From contig NC_053123.1 of assembly GCF_010015445.1 (NCBI RefSeq), positions 12,854,434-12,918,433 of the forward strand: a stretch of DNA of 64,000 nt, in the 5' to 3' direction. Shown piece after piece: positions 51,016 through 63,359 of the stretch. This DNA comes from Perca fluviatilis. Taxonomy: Eukaryota; Chordata; Actinopteri; Perciformes; Percidae. Position 1 is the first letter of the stretch. The number at the start of each line of letters is the position of its first letter. A model generated the notes under the pieces. That model did not search any database, was not told the origin of the DNA, and was given only the letters and a program-made list of their open reading frames with translations. A program made the position numbers and the translations under genes.

Positions 51016-51254
51016 ACAGAGAGCGCCGCCGAGCGTGCCTAATCAGACAGGACAGTTCCTGCTTATTATAGAACCAAGCACAGATAATAAAATCTGAATC
51101 AAACTGCCAGCTGAGAGCCACGAGAGAACCTCCTCCTCTTCAATTTTTAAAGTTATGGAAGCGCTTGACACTGAGGTGGATCAAATAACACCAGTGTGCG
51201 TGCAAATACTTACTTAGCGAGCCAGCGTGGCCCAAACTGTGCAGCCGACACGCA
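51016..51254 (+). promoter_or_regulatory. speculative non-coding first exon or promoter
   Basis: A CpG-richer patch (GAGCGCCGCCGAGCGTGCC near 51021) is followed by unique sequence ending GACACGCAG before GTGAGC at 51255, a good match to a vertebrate 5' splice site. No initiator, TATA box or coding frame supports it. It could equally be chance. Confidence 0.13.
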
Positions 51255-51379
51255 GGTGAGCGGCACTGCAGCTCCAGCTAATTTCACCACAGCCCCACTA
51301 CTACCCCCACCCTATACTCACTCCCACCGCCCACCACTCCCACGCCCTGCCAACTCAGCAACTGTCACAATCACCCCCC

Positions 51380-51660
51380 TTGAGTGGGCACAGTTAATTT
51401 CTTTCCATTAGTTTTCATGAGAGCTGTGAGCGCAATGACAAATTCATGTTTTGGCTGCTTGGAACCGGTAGCAATCACGGAAACACCAAAACACCCAAAC
51501 AAAGAGGAGGCTTAGGAGAGAAAGGAAAGAGAGACAGGGACAGCCAAGGAGAGGCTGGCATCTCTGAGTGAGCTGCAGGCCAACCTTTACCTCTTACAAA
51601 TTATGCTCATATGCAGCTGATTTGCATTAGCAAAATACTTTTGGGGGGGAAATATAATGC
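51380..51660. promoter_or_regulatory. candidate conserved non-coding segment
   Basis: Repeat-free sequence with clustered homeodomain/POU-like cores: CAGTTAATTTC near 51391, TCCATTAGTTTTC near 51403, and a perfect octamer ATTTGCAT at 51620-51627. Of the window, this stretch looks to me most like deeply conserved developmental non-coding DNA, but conservation is not testable here. Confidence 0.28.
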
Positions 51661-53344
51661 TGCCTGGATTAAGTTTTTCTTCTGCATATGAGGCATAATG
51701 TTAATATTGATATATCTGCCAATTTTTCACTGCCAAAGTTTTTAGACAAGCACAATTGTTTGTGCCAACTGAAGTAGGTATGTTATATGTTTTAAAGTTA
51801 AGTTGAAGTTATAAAAGAAGTCAGTGCCTACTGACTACTACTACAACTACTAATGTGAAAAGGGACTCAAACTGAGTTGCCAGGGTTGAATACAGACAAT
51901 TTGTAAAGTCATCCCACACCTGTACTTTTTACTGCTCACTTATTATAGGACATTAAACATACATATACTTGCTACATATTGCCACTGTAGATGGGAGCAC
52001 ATGGTAGCTAACATAGCGATCAGCCAGAAGGCAAATGTATCCGAGGCTGCCAGTCAACATGGCCTCCTTTTCATTGGTTTCCTTCAGTTTCTTGAACGTC
52101 TTTGCACATGGTGGACAGTTGAGAAGGGTGGGACCTCCACCTCGACACCCCCTTAAAAATGACGCTGACTTTGGAGTAGTTTAATTTCTTATTCTCTTGT
52201 ACAACATCAGTGTTGGGTGTGGTTACAGGTGCAACAAAGCATCATTCTAACCACACCCTTCATCACTGATGTTCAGAGGTGAAACAGACTTCCAACCATG
52301 AAGACAAAAAACACCGCTTTTCTGCCTGGTGTCAAGTTACTCTCTATACTGCATCATTCATGTTGTATCAGAGTTACAGTTATTACAATTTTCCAACTTG
52401 GAACATCCTTACACCACCAACCATGCAAACATTTAACCCTCTTAAGTCGTCTGATGACGTGAACGCTCACAGGTCATGAACATATGACTTGAACGCAGCA
52501 TTGGCACAGGATTATTTCCATTTTTTATTTATTTTTATTTTTTTACAATTGCTGTCAAAATAAGATTAATATGGTCAACAAGTAAAGGAAGAAGGAAATC
52601 AGTGCCTTTTGAGCATTAAATAAAACTCACTTGATTCACAAATTCTTGCAGGTTAATCATTGGTCTATCTGAGTTGTGCTAACTGAAACAGGCACAGCTC
52701 TGAATCCCTGCCCTGATTTAGAATGCAGAGTGTGGAAATAATCATGCATCATCAGCTTTTTGAAATGTTTATGTATTCAAGTCACCTCATGATCTGAATG
52801 GGTTGATTAGGTCTGTGGTGTAAGGGTTTCACCTCCCTGATGAAAACTGAGCAGGAGGTTGGTAAATATTAGCTCCTTGATTTGCTCAGAAAACTCCCCA
52901 ATTTGTCATGGAAAATAGCAAAAAATTCCCCTTGCTCTAGAATGAATCGTTTGTCTTCATGAATTGCCAGAGAATAGCAAACAATAGTTGACATATTAAC
53001 ATACAGGATGTCAAAGATTCATTTGTACATGTGCTACATGGTGGTATGTGTAGCTCACTGATAGCAGCCAAAGCTGGCCAGTATTGTTGAAATAGCACCT
53101 GATATAGCTGGCATCACAACATGTAATTAATGTGTGAATGTGATAGGACAAGGATAATAATATCAAGGAATAAATTCAGTAGTAAACATCTGAACAGCAA
53201 AACACAGCTGCTAGCTGGTGGCTAACACTCCTCCCTAACTGCTCAGAATACACACAGCAACCTGTAACTTCATTCATACATTTAATGCATTTAAGTTTTG
53301 AGCTTGGAAAAAGATACGTCAATATCAGATTTTGCTTTAACATG
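51661..53344. other. gene-free DNA
   Basis: No gene or transposon is recognised. Confidence 0.5.
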
Positions 53345-53347
53345 TAA

Positions 53348-53899
53348 AGCCTACTACACACCAAGCCGATAATCGGCCGTCGGACAGTCTGGCGAGGTCA
53401 GTGACTCAAGTCTCTTCGGTGTGTTCCGTGCCGTCATCCGTCCGAGGGGCCGTCAACCTTCATTTTGGCCGATTTTACATGTAGCGGAATGAGCATGACT
53501 AGAGTCTCTCAAGATCTGACGAAAATCTTTTAAACTAACCTTTGTCGATCTGAAATGAAGACAGATTCAGCAACTGCATGGCCTATTTCTCGCTTAAAAT
53601 GTTTTCAGAAACACGTTTCGGTGAACTATTTTAGTACAATATGAGATCGTATTCTGAACAAGCCGCCATGCTTTCATATTTCCGGAGAAACCAGACCCAC
53701 GTCACACGTTCGTCCAATCAGCTCCCGTTTTCATTTTTGGGCGACAATACAGATTAGCGCCGCCTGCTGTTACGGAGACGTATTACGTCTCGTCGCTTTG
53801 GTGTGTTCCGAGGCACTTTTTTGACCAACTCTGGGAGACCGATCAGTCCAACTGCCTTTTCTGCCGAAGGTCGGCAGTCTGGTCGGTGTGTCTGGGCCT
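53348..53899 (+). mobile_element. PIF/Harbinger-like MITE, copy 1 (552 bp)
   Basis: Ends resemble AGGCC.ACACACC inverted repeats (5' AGCCTACTACACACC, 3' GGTGTGTCTGGGCCT) and are flanked by a TAA trinucleotide (53345-53347 and 53900-53902), matching the TWA target preference of PIF/Harbinger. Subterminal CGATAATCGGCCGTCGG-type motifs are CpG-rich. There is no coding capacity. The same element recurs at 55122. Confidence 0.8.
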
Positions 53900-53902
53900 T
53901 AA

Positions 53903-55118
53903 AATGTCATCAATGCGTTTATTGCCATGTTCTTCTGCGTGCCCAAAATAGTAACAAAAAAAGCCATTTGTGAGCTTGAATTAATAAATTGTGTGCACAA
54001 ATTAGTTTTCCCCTCTGTGACACCAAGCTGCCTCCACAGTATTCAAACACCCTGTATTTGATCGTCAACCTTTTCCTACCTGACAGTAGGAGTGCCATCT
54101 GTGCTGGCAGCCCCCATTTGTAGTGCTTAGTCAGCCCCAGACCATATGTTTGGTCATTGCTCTGTATATTGTTTTTGCCACATCCGTGTTCACTGACTCC
54201 TCTGCTTGTCTACTGGTGTATGTCTGATGCATGTAAAAAGCCCAAAAGCACATATCCTTTATTTATTTAGGAAAGTTTCACAGAGACTCAAGCGCTCTTT
54301 GAATAGCCTGTTCACACTGAGCTAGCACAGAATGAAGGAGCAGATAATGCTTTCCTACTTTGATGTAGTCCAGTTTAGTGAAACCTCTCAGTATGAAGGA
54401 GTGTGTATTTCTGTGATTTAGCACATTACTGAGTAATCCATCGGAGTATTAAGACTCTGGAGGAAAGTAGTATTAAGAAGTTGCAGTAGGTTTTTTGAAG
54501 TAAGTACACTGAAAATGCTTATTAGGTGCATTTGCACGGCCGCACAACGTGCAAAAATAAAGCTAAGCAAAAAAAAGGGTTTGTGGTCAGTGTGAATACA
54601 CTTTTAGGTTTCATTTCATCAAGCCAAAGTACAATTTGGAGCATCAACTGTTAAAACAGTTTCCATGATAATTCACACAAAAGCAAAAAGCAAGGTCATT
54701 ATGTTTGGATGGATGCAATCACAAATCTGAGCTTTCAGGGAGTTTTTAATTAAAGCCATAATATGACTTTGTTTGGATCCACAGTAGTTGTTAGTGTGGC
54801 AACCAATGCATTTCCTGCATAGCTGATGAATGATGAGTCCCACATTTTATTCTCATTAACATGACCACCACTTTGCTGTGTTCGAGCTCTTTCTTTCTTC
54901 CTTTTGGTTACATTAAAGAGCATAATGCAAACCAGTTCTTATCATATGCCCCCATCCAAGCCCTGAGTCTTGTGGGATTCGCCTGGGACATCCACACAGC
55001 TGTGGTGTGTTTTGAAAAGTTTGTCACAGGGAGGATAAGAGGAGCAATGACTCACTGTATGGTATCATTAGGTCTGTGATGTTTATGTTACTAATGAATT
55101 TAAAATGTTCTCATCCCT
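53903..55118. other. gene-free DNA between two MITE copies
   Basis: 1.2 kb of unique sequence with no recognised feature. Confidence 0.5.
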
Positions 55119-55121
55119 TTA

Positions 55122-55745
55122 AGGCCCTGACACACCAACCCAATTATCGGCCGTCGGACAGTCTGGCGAGGTCGTTGACCCGAGTCTGTTCGGTGTGTTC
55201 CGTGCCGTCGTCAGTCGGAGGAGCCGTCGACATTCATTTGGGCCGATTCGACTCGTTGAATCGGCCAGTGGGCAGTCGGACTCAATGACCAATTAGCGGA
55301 AATGACGAGCAGGATGAGCATGATGAACGCCTCTCAAAATCTGATGAAAATCTTTTAAACTGACCTTTGTCGATCTGAAATGAAGACAGATTCAGCAACT
55401 GCATGGCCTATTTCTTAAAATGTTTTCAGAAACACGTTTCGGTGAACAAGTTTTTCGTAAAATACAAGATCGTATACCGAACAAGCCTGGCCTTGAAATT
55501 CGGGAGAAGCCAGACCCACGAGAAGCGTTCGTCCAATCAGCTGCCAGTTTTCATTTTTTGGGCCACAATACTGATTAGCGCTGCTTGCTGTTATGGAGAC
55601 GTATTACGTATCGCGCACGCTCAGAATGTACGCTCAGGTTGTCTCAGTGTGTTCCGAGGCACTTTTTTGACCAACTCGGAAAGACTGATCAGTCCAACTG
55701 CCTTTTCTGCCGACAGTCGGTCGTCGGTTTAGTGTGTCAGAGCCT
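55122..55745 (+). mobile_element. PIF/Harbinger-like MITE, copy 2 (624 bp)
   Basis: 5' AGGCCCTGACACACCAA and 3' TTAGTGTGTCAGAGCCT form terminal inverted repeats; TTA flanks both ends (55119-55121 and 55746-55748). It is in the same orientation as copy 1 and 72 bp longer, mainly through extra sequence at about 55240-55310 and around 55600. A 70 bp core (55346-55415) differs from copy 1 (53521-53590) at one base. The 109-codon frame at 55403-55732 lies within it and has no domain. Confidence 0.85.
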
Positions 55746-55748
55746 TTA

Positions 55749-56626
<878 letters not shown>

Positions 56627-56798
56627 ATGCGCAAGCGTACAGTGGAGGCTGTTAATTACTGTGATAAAGAGAGAGAGAAGGCTTGTCACGTTAGCCACCG
56701 GGTGGCATCGACAATAGAAGATGATTTACATGACTGATATGATGGAAGGACGCGGAGGGCTCATCAGGTAGAAAAAGATGATTATGCCTTGCAAAGTA

Positions 56799-56847
56799 GT
56801 GTGTGTGTGTGTGTGTGTGTGTGCGTGTGTGTGTGTGTGTGTGTGTG
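56799..56847. repeat. (GT)n microsatellite with one GC
   Basis: About 24 units, 175 bp past the long (GT)n array. Confidence 0.97.
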
Positions 56848-57299
56848 CAACCGAGAGAAAGAGATAGGGAGCGTCTGGGCATTTATATGTACACATCCAC
56901 TGTTATTGTCTCTTGATGTTGACCTGTCTTTGTAACATTGCATTATGAAAAACACAGACTGAGACAGCTTGCATTTTAATTTGTTATCAAGCAAAACCAT
57001 GAAGCAAAGAAAATTAAAATATACGGAGTGAGCCGTTCTCTGTTTCGAGGAATTTTAATGAGGTGAGTGTTTCAAATGTTATTTAGTGGAAGTTTTTAGG
57101 TCTGACTTTAAGTCTCAATATGAGAAAAAAATCTGGATAAACACTAAATAAATTATTTTATTTATGTTTGTAAAAACATCCAAAGCAGTTTCTGTCTGGC
57201 TGCAGGATGTATGTCTGTGGGCTCATCTCAACCCACTGAAAAATATTCCTTTGGTGACATGTTACCCAAGATAGAAGAGGGTAAGAGAAAAGAGAAACA
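56848..57299. other. gene-free DNA
   Basis: Nothing is recognised. Confidence 0.5.
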
Positions 57300-57970
57300 A
57301 CTGATGTAAGAGGAAACACAAGACAAATCAGACAAGAAAGCAATTAGGTGAGAGAAGACAAGACGAGATAGATGAGACATTTAGAAAATTAGCTGACAAC
57401 ATCAGACAAAACAAGATCGGAAGGAATGATTTAGATAATACAAGAGAGCAATGTAAATAAGACAAAGGCAAATATGCTGACAAAAATAAGACAAGATGAA
57501 TTTAGATGAAGTTACATGAGATGAGATGAAACGAGGCAACAAGAAATGTGTGAGACAAGGTGAGATGAGGTGAGATGAGGCAACAGAAGTCAAGATGGGA
57601 CGAGAAGAAATGGAATTCAAGACACGGCAAAATGTGTGAAACAAGATGCGATGGAATAACATGAGATGAGGCAACAGGAATCAAGATGAAAGAAAAAGAG
57701 ATGTAATAAGAGAGGATGCTAAATATGCATCATCTTATATAATATAAGATGATATTAGAGATTAGAAGTCATTATTACATGACATCAAGGCAACAATCAT
57801 TAAGTTGAGATATAAAGTGGGGAGTCCGACAACATGCAACTAGAGACAAAATGACAATGAGAAATGTTCAGACAAGACCTTATAGAACACATGAGATGAG
57901 ACTGAGCAAAACAAGACAACATGAGATGAGCTGTCAGAATTAGATGAGATAAAACAAGGTGAGACAACAT
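57300..57970 (+). repeat. degenerate purine-rich minisatellite
   Basis: Repeated GAGATGAG, GAGACAAGA and GGCAACA motifs. Two higher-order units are visible with a period of about 86 bp: AAATGTGTGAGACAAG at 57544 and AAATGTGTGAAACAAG at 57630, each followed later by GAGATGAGGCAACAG. Long Ser/His/Leu-rich frames on the minus strand are its translation. Confidence 0.75.
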
Positions 57971-58201
57971 TAATGAGGGCAGACTAATTGTGGTATGAGA
58001 CAAGACTCAAATGACAATGGGACCTTCTTTTGCATGACATTTGTTTGAAAATGAAACATGATGAAACAGCAAAAAGATGAATTGTCTATTAGGATGCAGC
58101 ACTGGTCTTTGTTTTCTTCTGACACCGTATAAATGAAACAAAACGATTTTAAGGGCTCAAGGGGTCGAAAGTCAAATTCAAGTCAACATAACAGGTGACA
58201 A
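57971..58201. other. gene-free DNA
   Basis: No feature is recognised. Confidence 0.5.
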
Positions 58202-58209
58202 CTCATGAG

Positions 58210-59334
58210 TAGGGCTGTCCCAAACGATTATTTTTTAAACGATTAATCTAGCGATTATTTTTTCGATTAGTCGACTAATCTAACGATTAATCTTTCGACT
58301 AATCTAACGATACATTTTTCAATTAGCGTTTATTTTCCCATTGCTTAGTTAACAATTTACACAAAACTAATTTCAATAAGGTTCAAATCTCTATTTATTA
58401 AAATTGTTTAACACTGCACTGTTCAAGTAAAATGTAGTGCAACCTGAAGTCAGATGTAGGCTATTAATCCAACCACAAAATAAGGTCACTTTCAGGAGGA
58501 ATACAAAAATGAAAACTTAAAGTAAACGGAGCAAGTGCAAAAAGAGTAGTGTATGAGAGATTAACCTGTATTTGCTTTTTTTAACAGTAGGTAAAATAAT
58601 GAATAAGCTCTTGTTTAACATCCAAGCTCTTTTCCCTTTAATTTAACTTTAATTATTTGTATCTAAAGGCTGGTTAAGCACTGTAGGGAGGAGAAGTTGG
58701 ACAGTTTTTTTTTGTCTCATTCCAGTGATTGGCACATCTGGGTGATGGCGTCGGATATGCGTTAGCATGTTAGATGTATTTCAACTCACATACCCAACAA
58801 CTGCTGAACAACGGCGACACACAGTCCTCGTCTTATCCACCACTCTCTCGCCTGTAGCCTGCTACTGGAACTGACCCGAAGACCCAAGTTTTCGAGGCGG
58901 GGACGGCATGAGACGAGAGGACATGACACGGGAGGCTCCAGGCTGCAGCCGTACAGTCTCGAAGTTTTCCCAAACTTGTGATATTAAAGAGGCCGGCGGG
59001 GAACTCTTGTGGGTCGCCACCACTCGCCATACTCGTCCTTTCGTGCTGCTATCTCTGACTCACTCACTGGACCGTCGACCTGACAAAAACACTGCATGCA
59101 GGCGGAGGAGCTCGGCTAGCTTCAGAGCTAAGGCGGGGCTACAGTTTAGGTGTCCCTAGAACCCGCGTATCTAACAGTAGTTCCACATTACATTAGTTCC
59201 GCATTACATTAATTAATTTGCACACAAGTTTTATTTATTTATTTTATTTAGCGACGCGTCAACGCAAATTATTTGTGTCTACGCATTTACGTAATCGATG
59301 ACGTCGACGTAGTCGACGAATCGTCCCAGCCCTA
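58210..59334. mobile_element. non-autonomous hAT transposon, 1125 bp
   Basis: 5' TAGGGCTGTCCCAAACGATT and 3' AATCGTCCCAGCCCTA form terminal inverted repeats with a small gap. A perfect 8 bp duplication, CTCATGAG, flanks the element (58202-58209 and 59335-59342). Subterminal repeats are CGATTAATC/TCGACTAATCTAACG on the left and ACGTCGACGTAGTCGACG on the right. The interior 58800-59170 is notably richer in G+C than the rest, possibly a relic of the 5' region of a parental transposase gene, but no BED, DDE or dimerisation domain is readable. Confidence 0.9.
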
Positions 59335-59342
59335 CTCATGAG

Positions 59343-61387
59343 CAGATGAAACTGCTGCATCTGTCGGTATGCAGACTTCTGCAAGTTCACCGATCCCTTA
59401 ATAATAAAGAGACGAAATGACAAAATATTAAACAAGATTAACCAAGGTGAGAGAAAAAAGAGACAGATAACAGAAAGATGACACCGTGTTGAGACAGAGA
59501 CTTTTCGTGGTTTTTATTAACTGAACAGAGCCTCCAAGAAGCCCGCAGATCCTTATCGGCAAACTGCGTCCTGTCCCCATAATCACTGCAGATGTGATTA
59601 CTGAATTATCCGTCTCCTCTGATCTTTCCATCTGATAGAAAAACGACACTTCCTCCTCTCCAGGGCACAATTCAACTCCAGTGAACTGCCACCATTTCCC
59701 AGCCTCGCATCTGCACCCCAGCTCTGATCATATCTCTGCAGTTCAACAGGAGGAACCGGGGAGATCACACAGAGTCAATTGCCTGTCATGATACATTGGT
59801 TAAGAGCCAGCCTTGAAGACCGATGGTTGTAATGTATGTCATGGCTCATAAGCAGAACACACTTGAATCAGAGCATCACAGTGGTAAATGGTCAGAGGAG
59901 ATCTAATGTGGCGAGCAAGAAAGGCATAAACATTCGTTCAAGTCATTTAAGACTGGTCACGTCAGATTTGTACTTGAATAAATAAAAACGACACACATAA
60001 TGTATGAAAACTACAGAAGTATTCACTTTTGCTTTACCAATTAACGGGTAACTGGAAAGATAAATCTGACATTTCAAGAATAAAGTCAAAAAATGTAAAG
60101 AGTAAAAGTCATGATATTTCAAGAAAACGGTTGAAGGCCTAATATTACAAGATAATACTAAACAGGTAAGAGCAGTCTTTCAGCTTTGTGAGTAGATGAC
60201 CTGAGGTTACAGGTTTCACCAATAAACATCTTGTCTTAAAGATTTGAAGATATCAAATTGATGAATTGAAACCAGTTACATGATGTATGAGTCAGAAGTC
60301 GTGTTTTGAAGCAAGGGCTGGCGCACAGCTTTTGGAAGTGAACCAAAGAGCACAGTCATGACATCAGAAAGTGAGTAACGCTTAGTGGGTTTTATGAAAA
60401 AGATATGAAAGGCAGCCAGTATCTACCTGTGACATTTGCTGTGCATTAAGGTGCAGCTCTGTGATCTGCTGCTACTATATAACCCATTCAGACACTCACC
60501 TCTTGTTCTGTCTGGGATTAGACCAAATTAAGAGCGCTGCTGTGTCCTGCTCTTTATTTCTTCTTAAATTAATAAGACGTACATTTGCCAAAACAATAAC
60601 TAAGTTCTCACCTTAAAGCCTCTTCTCTTATAAAACTGACACAAACTGTTTGAAAACACCTCAAATAATAAGGCATATACTTTATGTCACCTCTGTGTGG
60701 CATGTTTATAAAGATACAAATATTCTTCATCCAGGAAAAGAATTAGCTTGAGAAAGAATGAAGAAAATGTTATCAATTAAATAAGGCCAACATCACCAGC
60801 GGTATGGTCCTTTAATATACCTTTTGGTTTGCATTATCCTCTATGACTCAGGACAAAATACCTGAAATATTACTTGGTTATTTATTTATTTATTTTTTAA
60901 TTATCGATCTTAACTGAAAGGATAAATAAAATAAAGACTAATAAAATATTTTTCTTACCCAGAAAAAAGTGGGAGGAAAACACACAGAGAAGGTTCTTTG
61001 GTATGATTGTGATCCGAAACCTTCTTTTTCCTTCCACTGTGTTTCTTTCAAACAATGACTTGAACTGTGAAACTATATTGCTGCAATAGCCTACTACATA
61101 TGTCTTTCATTTTTACACACACTATTTCTGCACTTCCTCTAGAAAAAGTTTTCTTTTGCTATGGTTGACCCATACAGATGCCAGTATTCACAATGCAATA
61201 TTTGGAAAGGTCCTTATCTTGACATCACAGTTGATTCTGGTTGTTAGTTCTGAAACAAGTTTTTTCTTTTTTTACGTGAGTTAGCCTGCTCTTTGAAAAA
61301 TACAACCTGCTCTGGCATAGCACTCGAGCATTTTGTGGACGTAGATCAACATGAGACTTGGTGGTGGTTAGCATTTTATTTGTTTCC
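59343..61387. other. gene-free DNA, one candidate regulatory stretch
   Basis: 59500-59760 is repeat-free and evenly composed, with GATTACTGAATTA near 59595; possible conserved non-coding DNA. Around 60985-61025 AAGGTTCTTTGG and GAAACCTTCTT may be ends of a decayed MITE. No gene is recognised. Confidence 0.4.
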
Positions 61388-61466
61388 TTACAGCACCATA
61401 AAAATCTGAGAACTATAGAACTACAGCAAACCTCTAAAACTGTTCTTTACAGCACCATAAAGAATT
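61388..61466. repeat. GGTTCTTTA-type MITE remnant
   Basis: TTACAGCACCATAAA occurs twice, at 61388-61402 and 61447-61461, spaced 59 bp, with GAACTATAGAACTACAG between. This resembles arrays of the fish MITE that carries CTTTACAGCACCATAAAG. Confidence 0.4.
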
Positions 61467-61479
61467 GTGAACAATTTTC

Positions 61480-61900
61480 TGTCATGACGCTGTAATAAAG
61501 AGTGTAAATCTGTACCCGACAGGAAGCCTTTCAAAATACTGGGACCCTCTGACCTGCTTTAAGGTCAAAAAGTTTGCTTTATTGAATGTTATTCTGTTCA
61601 GCTTGATAAATAAATGCCAGTGTTTCGTTAGAGGAAAATTGATTACTGCCACATAGCCCTCCACCTTTCTCATCATCTTCAAAAGAGAGATGCAAAATGA
61701 TAACAGATAGCCAGTTAATGAAGCATGAATGATTAAAAGAGCCCCGCAGGGAGAGGTTGTCAAACACTGCAGATGGTAAACCTTTTTTTATTTGTGTCAT
61801 CCTCCGTTCACTTTCAGCTAGGGGCAGGAGATACACAAAGAGAAGAGAGAAAGTGAGGGAGATGTTGTGCCACAGGGTGAACTTGAAGGAGACCAGACAA
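61480..61900. promoter_or_regulatory. candidate conserved non-coding segment
   Basis: Repeat-free, with AAAATTGATTACTGCC near 61636 and AGTTAATGAAGCATGAATGATTAAAAG-like homeodomain cores near 61711-61738. It overlaps two minus-strand frames of 93 and 109 codons in different registers, neither with a domain. A 13-14 bp A-run follows at about 61907. Confidence 0.22.
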
Positions 61901-61919
61901 ATTTGCAAAAAAAAAAAAA

Positions 61920-63107
61920 AGTAAGATAAACTGAGAATTTAAGAGATAAAAGAAAGGTTTATCTCACCACGAAAGAGCTCTAAAGTAGGAGGTTTGGAGC
62001 AGAATTATAATTGTACAGGCATATTTAAAATACCCTGACAAGTGACCTGCTCTAATATAAAATCAGAATGGCATGAAAACTCCAAACATAATCTTCTCAG
62101 TTTAATGCGGGCCATTAGGCCGCCACATTAAACCCCAACACACACGCACACTGTTAACCTCAGACACACACCTACAGTGACTCAGCTTTACAACTCTGCA
62201 ACTTTACTCCATGTCTCTCCCTGCAACCCTCCATCTCTCCTCTCCGTCCTTTGATCAGAAACCCTAAACAGAGGCAGGATTTACATCAGTGGAGGCAAGC
62301 TGCTCTCATCACTTTGCAGCGCCAAGGCTTTTTCTATCAGCGGAGCATTGAGGCACCCAACGTGGAGGAGAATTACATCAGCTCTTAGGGTGCAGCTTTT
62401 CTGTCAGCGAGGCTATGACTGTGTCTCAGCGCTAGTAAATAATCCCTAAGTGCTCCTTATTTGACCTCAGATTGATTTGTTGGAAGTAAATCTCGTTGCC
62501 GTGTGCACGAAAATGAAAGCGCTCTAATGAAAGTGTGAAAACAGTCTGTTGTAACTTAGCAATTTAGTTTACGTCAACAAATCAAACATTAAGAAAACAA
62601 TAAATCACAAAAACCTGCTTTGTAAATGGTGTTTATGTACATTAATGCAATCCCCCTGTGATATGGAGACTTTCAAAATAACAGTAGCATTTCTCTCATG
62701 CTGTAGATCAAACATGCTGTAGATGTTATGTGGCTTTTGGATTTAAAGCCTCTTTGATTTCCTCACCGTATAGAATCTTTGAAAATATTCAGTTTTAATA
62801 TTCAGTTTACAGACAAACATTCTTCACAAGCCAAGCTTGTTATGTTTCTTTATAGACAAGACGGTTTCTCTTCCTATTGGAAAATGCTTCTCCTTTTTAG
62901 CTGTACATTTTTCTTTTCAGATTTTGTAAGTCTTTTACTTTTATAATTGAAAATGAATATCCACTGAAATTCCATCCATCTATTCATCCACCATCCATTC
63001 ATTCTGTCAACCACTCATCTTGTTTAGGGGTCACAGTGTGCAGACACATACCTAGACAAACTAAATGAATGTGAACACCACATAAGGTTGTGTTGGTAAA
63101 GTTAAAG
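61920..63107. other. gene-free DNA
   Basis: No gene is recognised. 62250-62530 is another repeat-free stretch of balanced composition. At 62971-63035 CCATCC/CATCCA motifs leading to AGGGGTCACAG look like a decayed CCATCCATC-type fish retroelement tail. Confidence 0.45.
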
Positions 63108-63359
63108 GCATTGTGGAAAACATACTTATTTGCTTCCTTGCTGAGAGTTAGATGAGGAGGTCGATAACACGGTCATGTTTGTACTGTAAAATAAAGCTAT
63201 AGCGCCAGCAGCCGGCTAACTTGACTGGAAACAGGCTCTGTCCAAAGGTGGCTAATCCTACCAGAACCTCTTAAACTCATCCTAAACACATTATATTGTG
63301 TTTGTTTAATCTGTGCAAAGATAACAATTCGCCGTTTTACATGGGCTATATGAGGGACA
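63108..63359 (+). repeat. teleost dispersed repeat
   Basis: The order of blocks CTTGCTGAGAGTTAGATGAG, then CCAGCAGCCGGCTAACTTGAC and GGAAACAGGCTCTGTCCAAA, then ACATTATATTGTGTTTGTTT and AATCTGTGCAAAGATAAC, matches an abundant percomorph interspersed repeat I recall. It is truncated at both ends and lacks the usual second half of the family. A scrap of the same family lies at 24495-24530. Confidence 0.55.

Noticed and set aside
55403..55732. 109-codon frame inside the second Harbinger-like MITE
   Set aside because: The equivalent region of the first copy differs by indels that would shift the frame, so it is not maintained as coding.
61906..61920. Poly-A run considered as a retroposon tail
   Set aside because: No target duplication or retroelement body is visible upstream.
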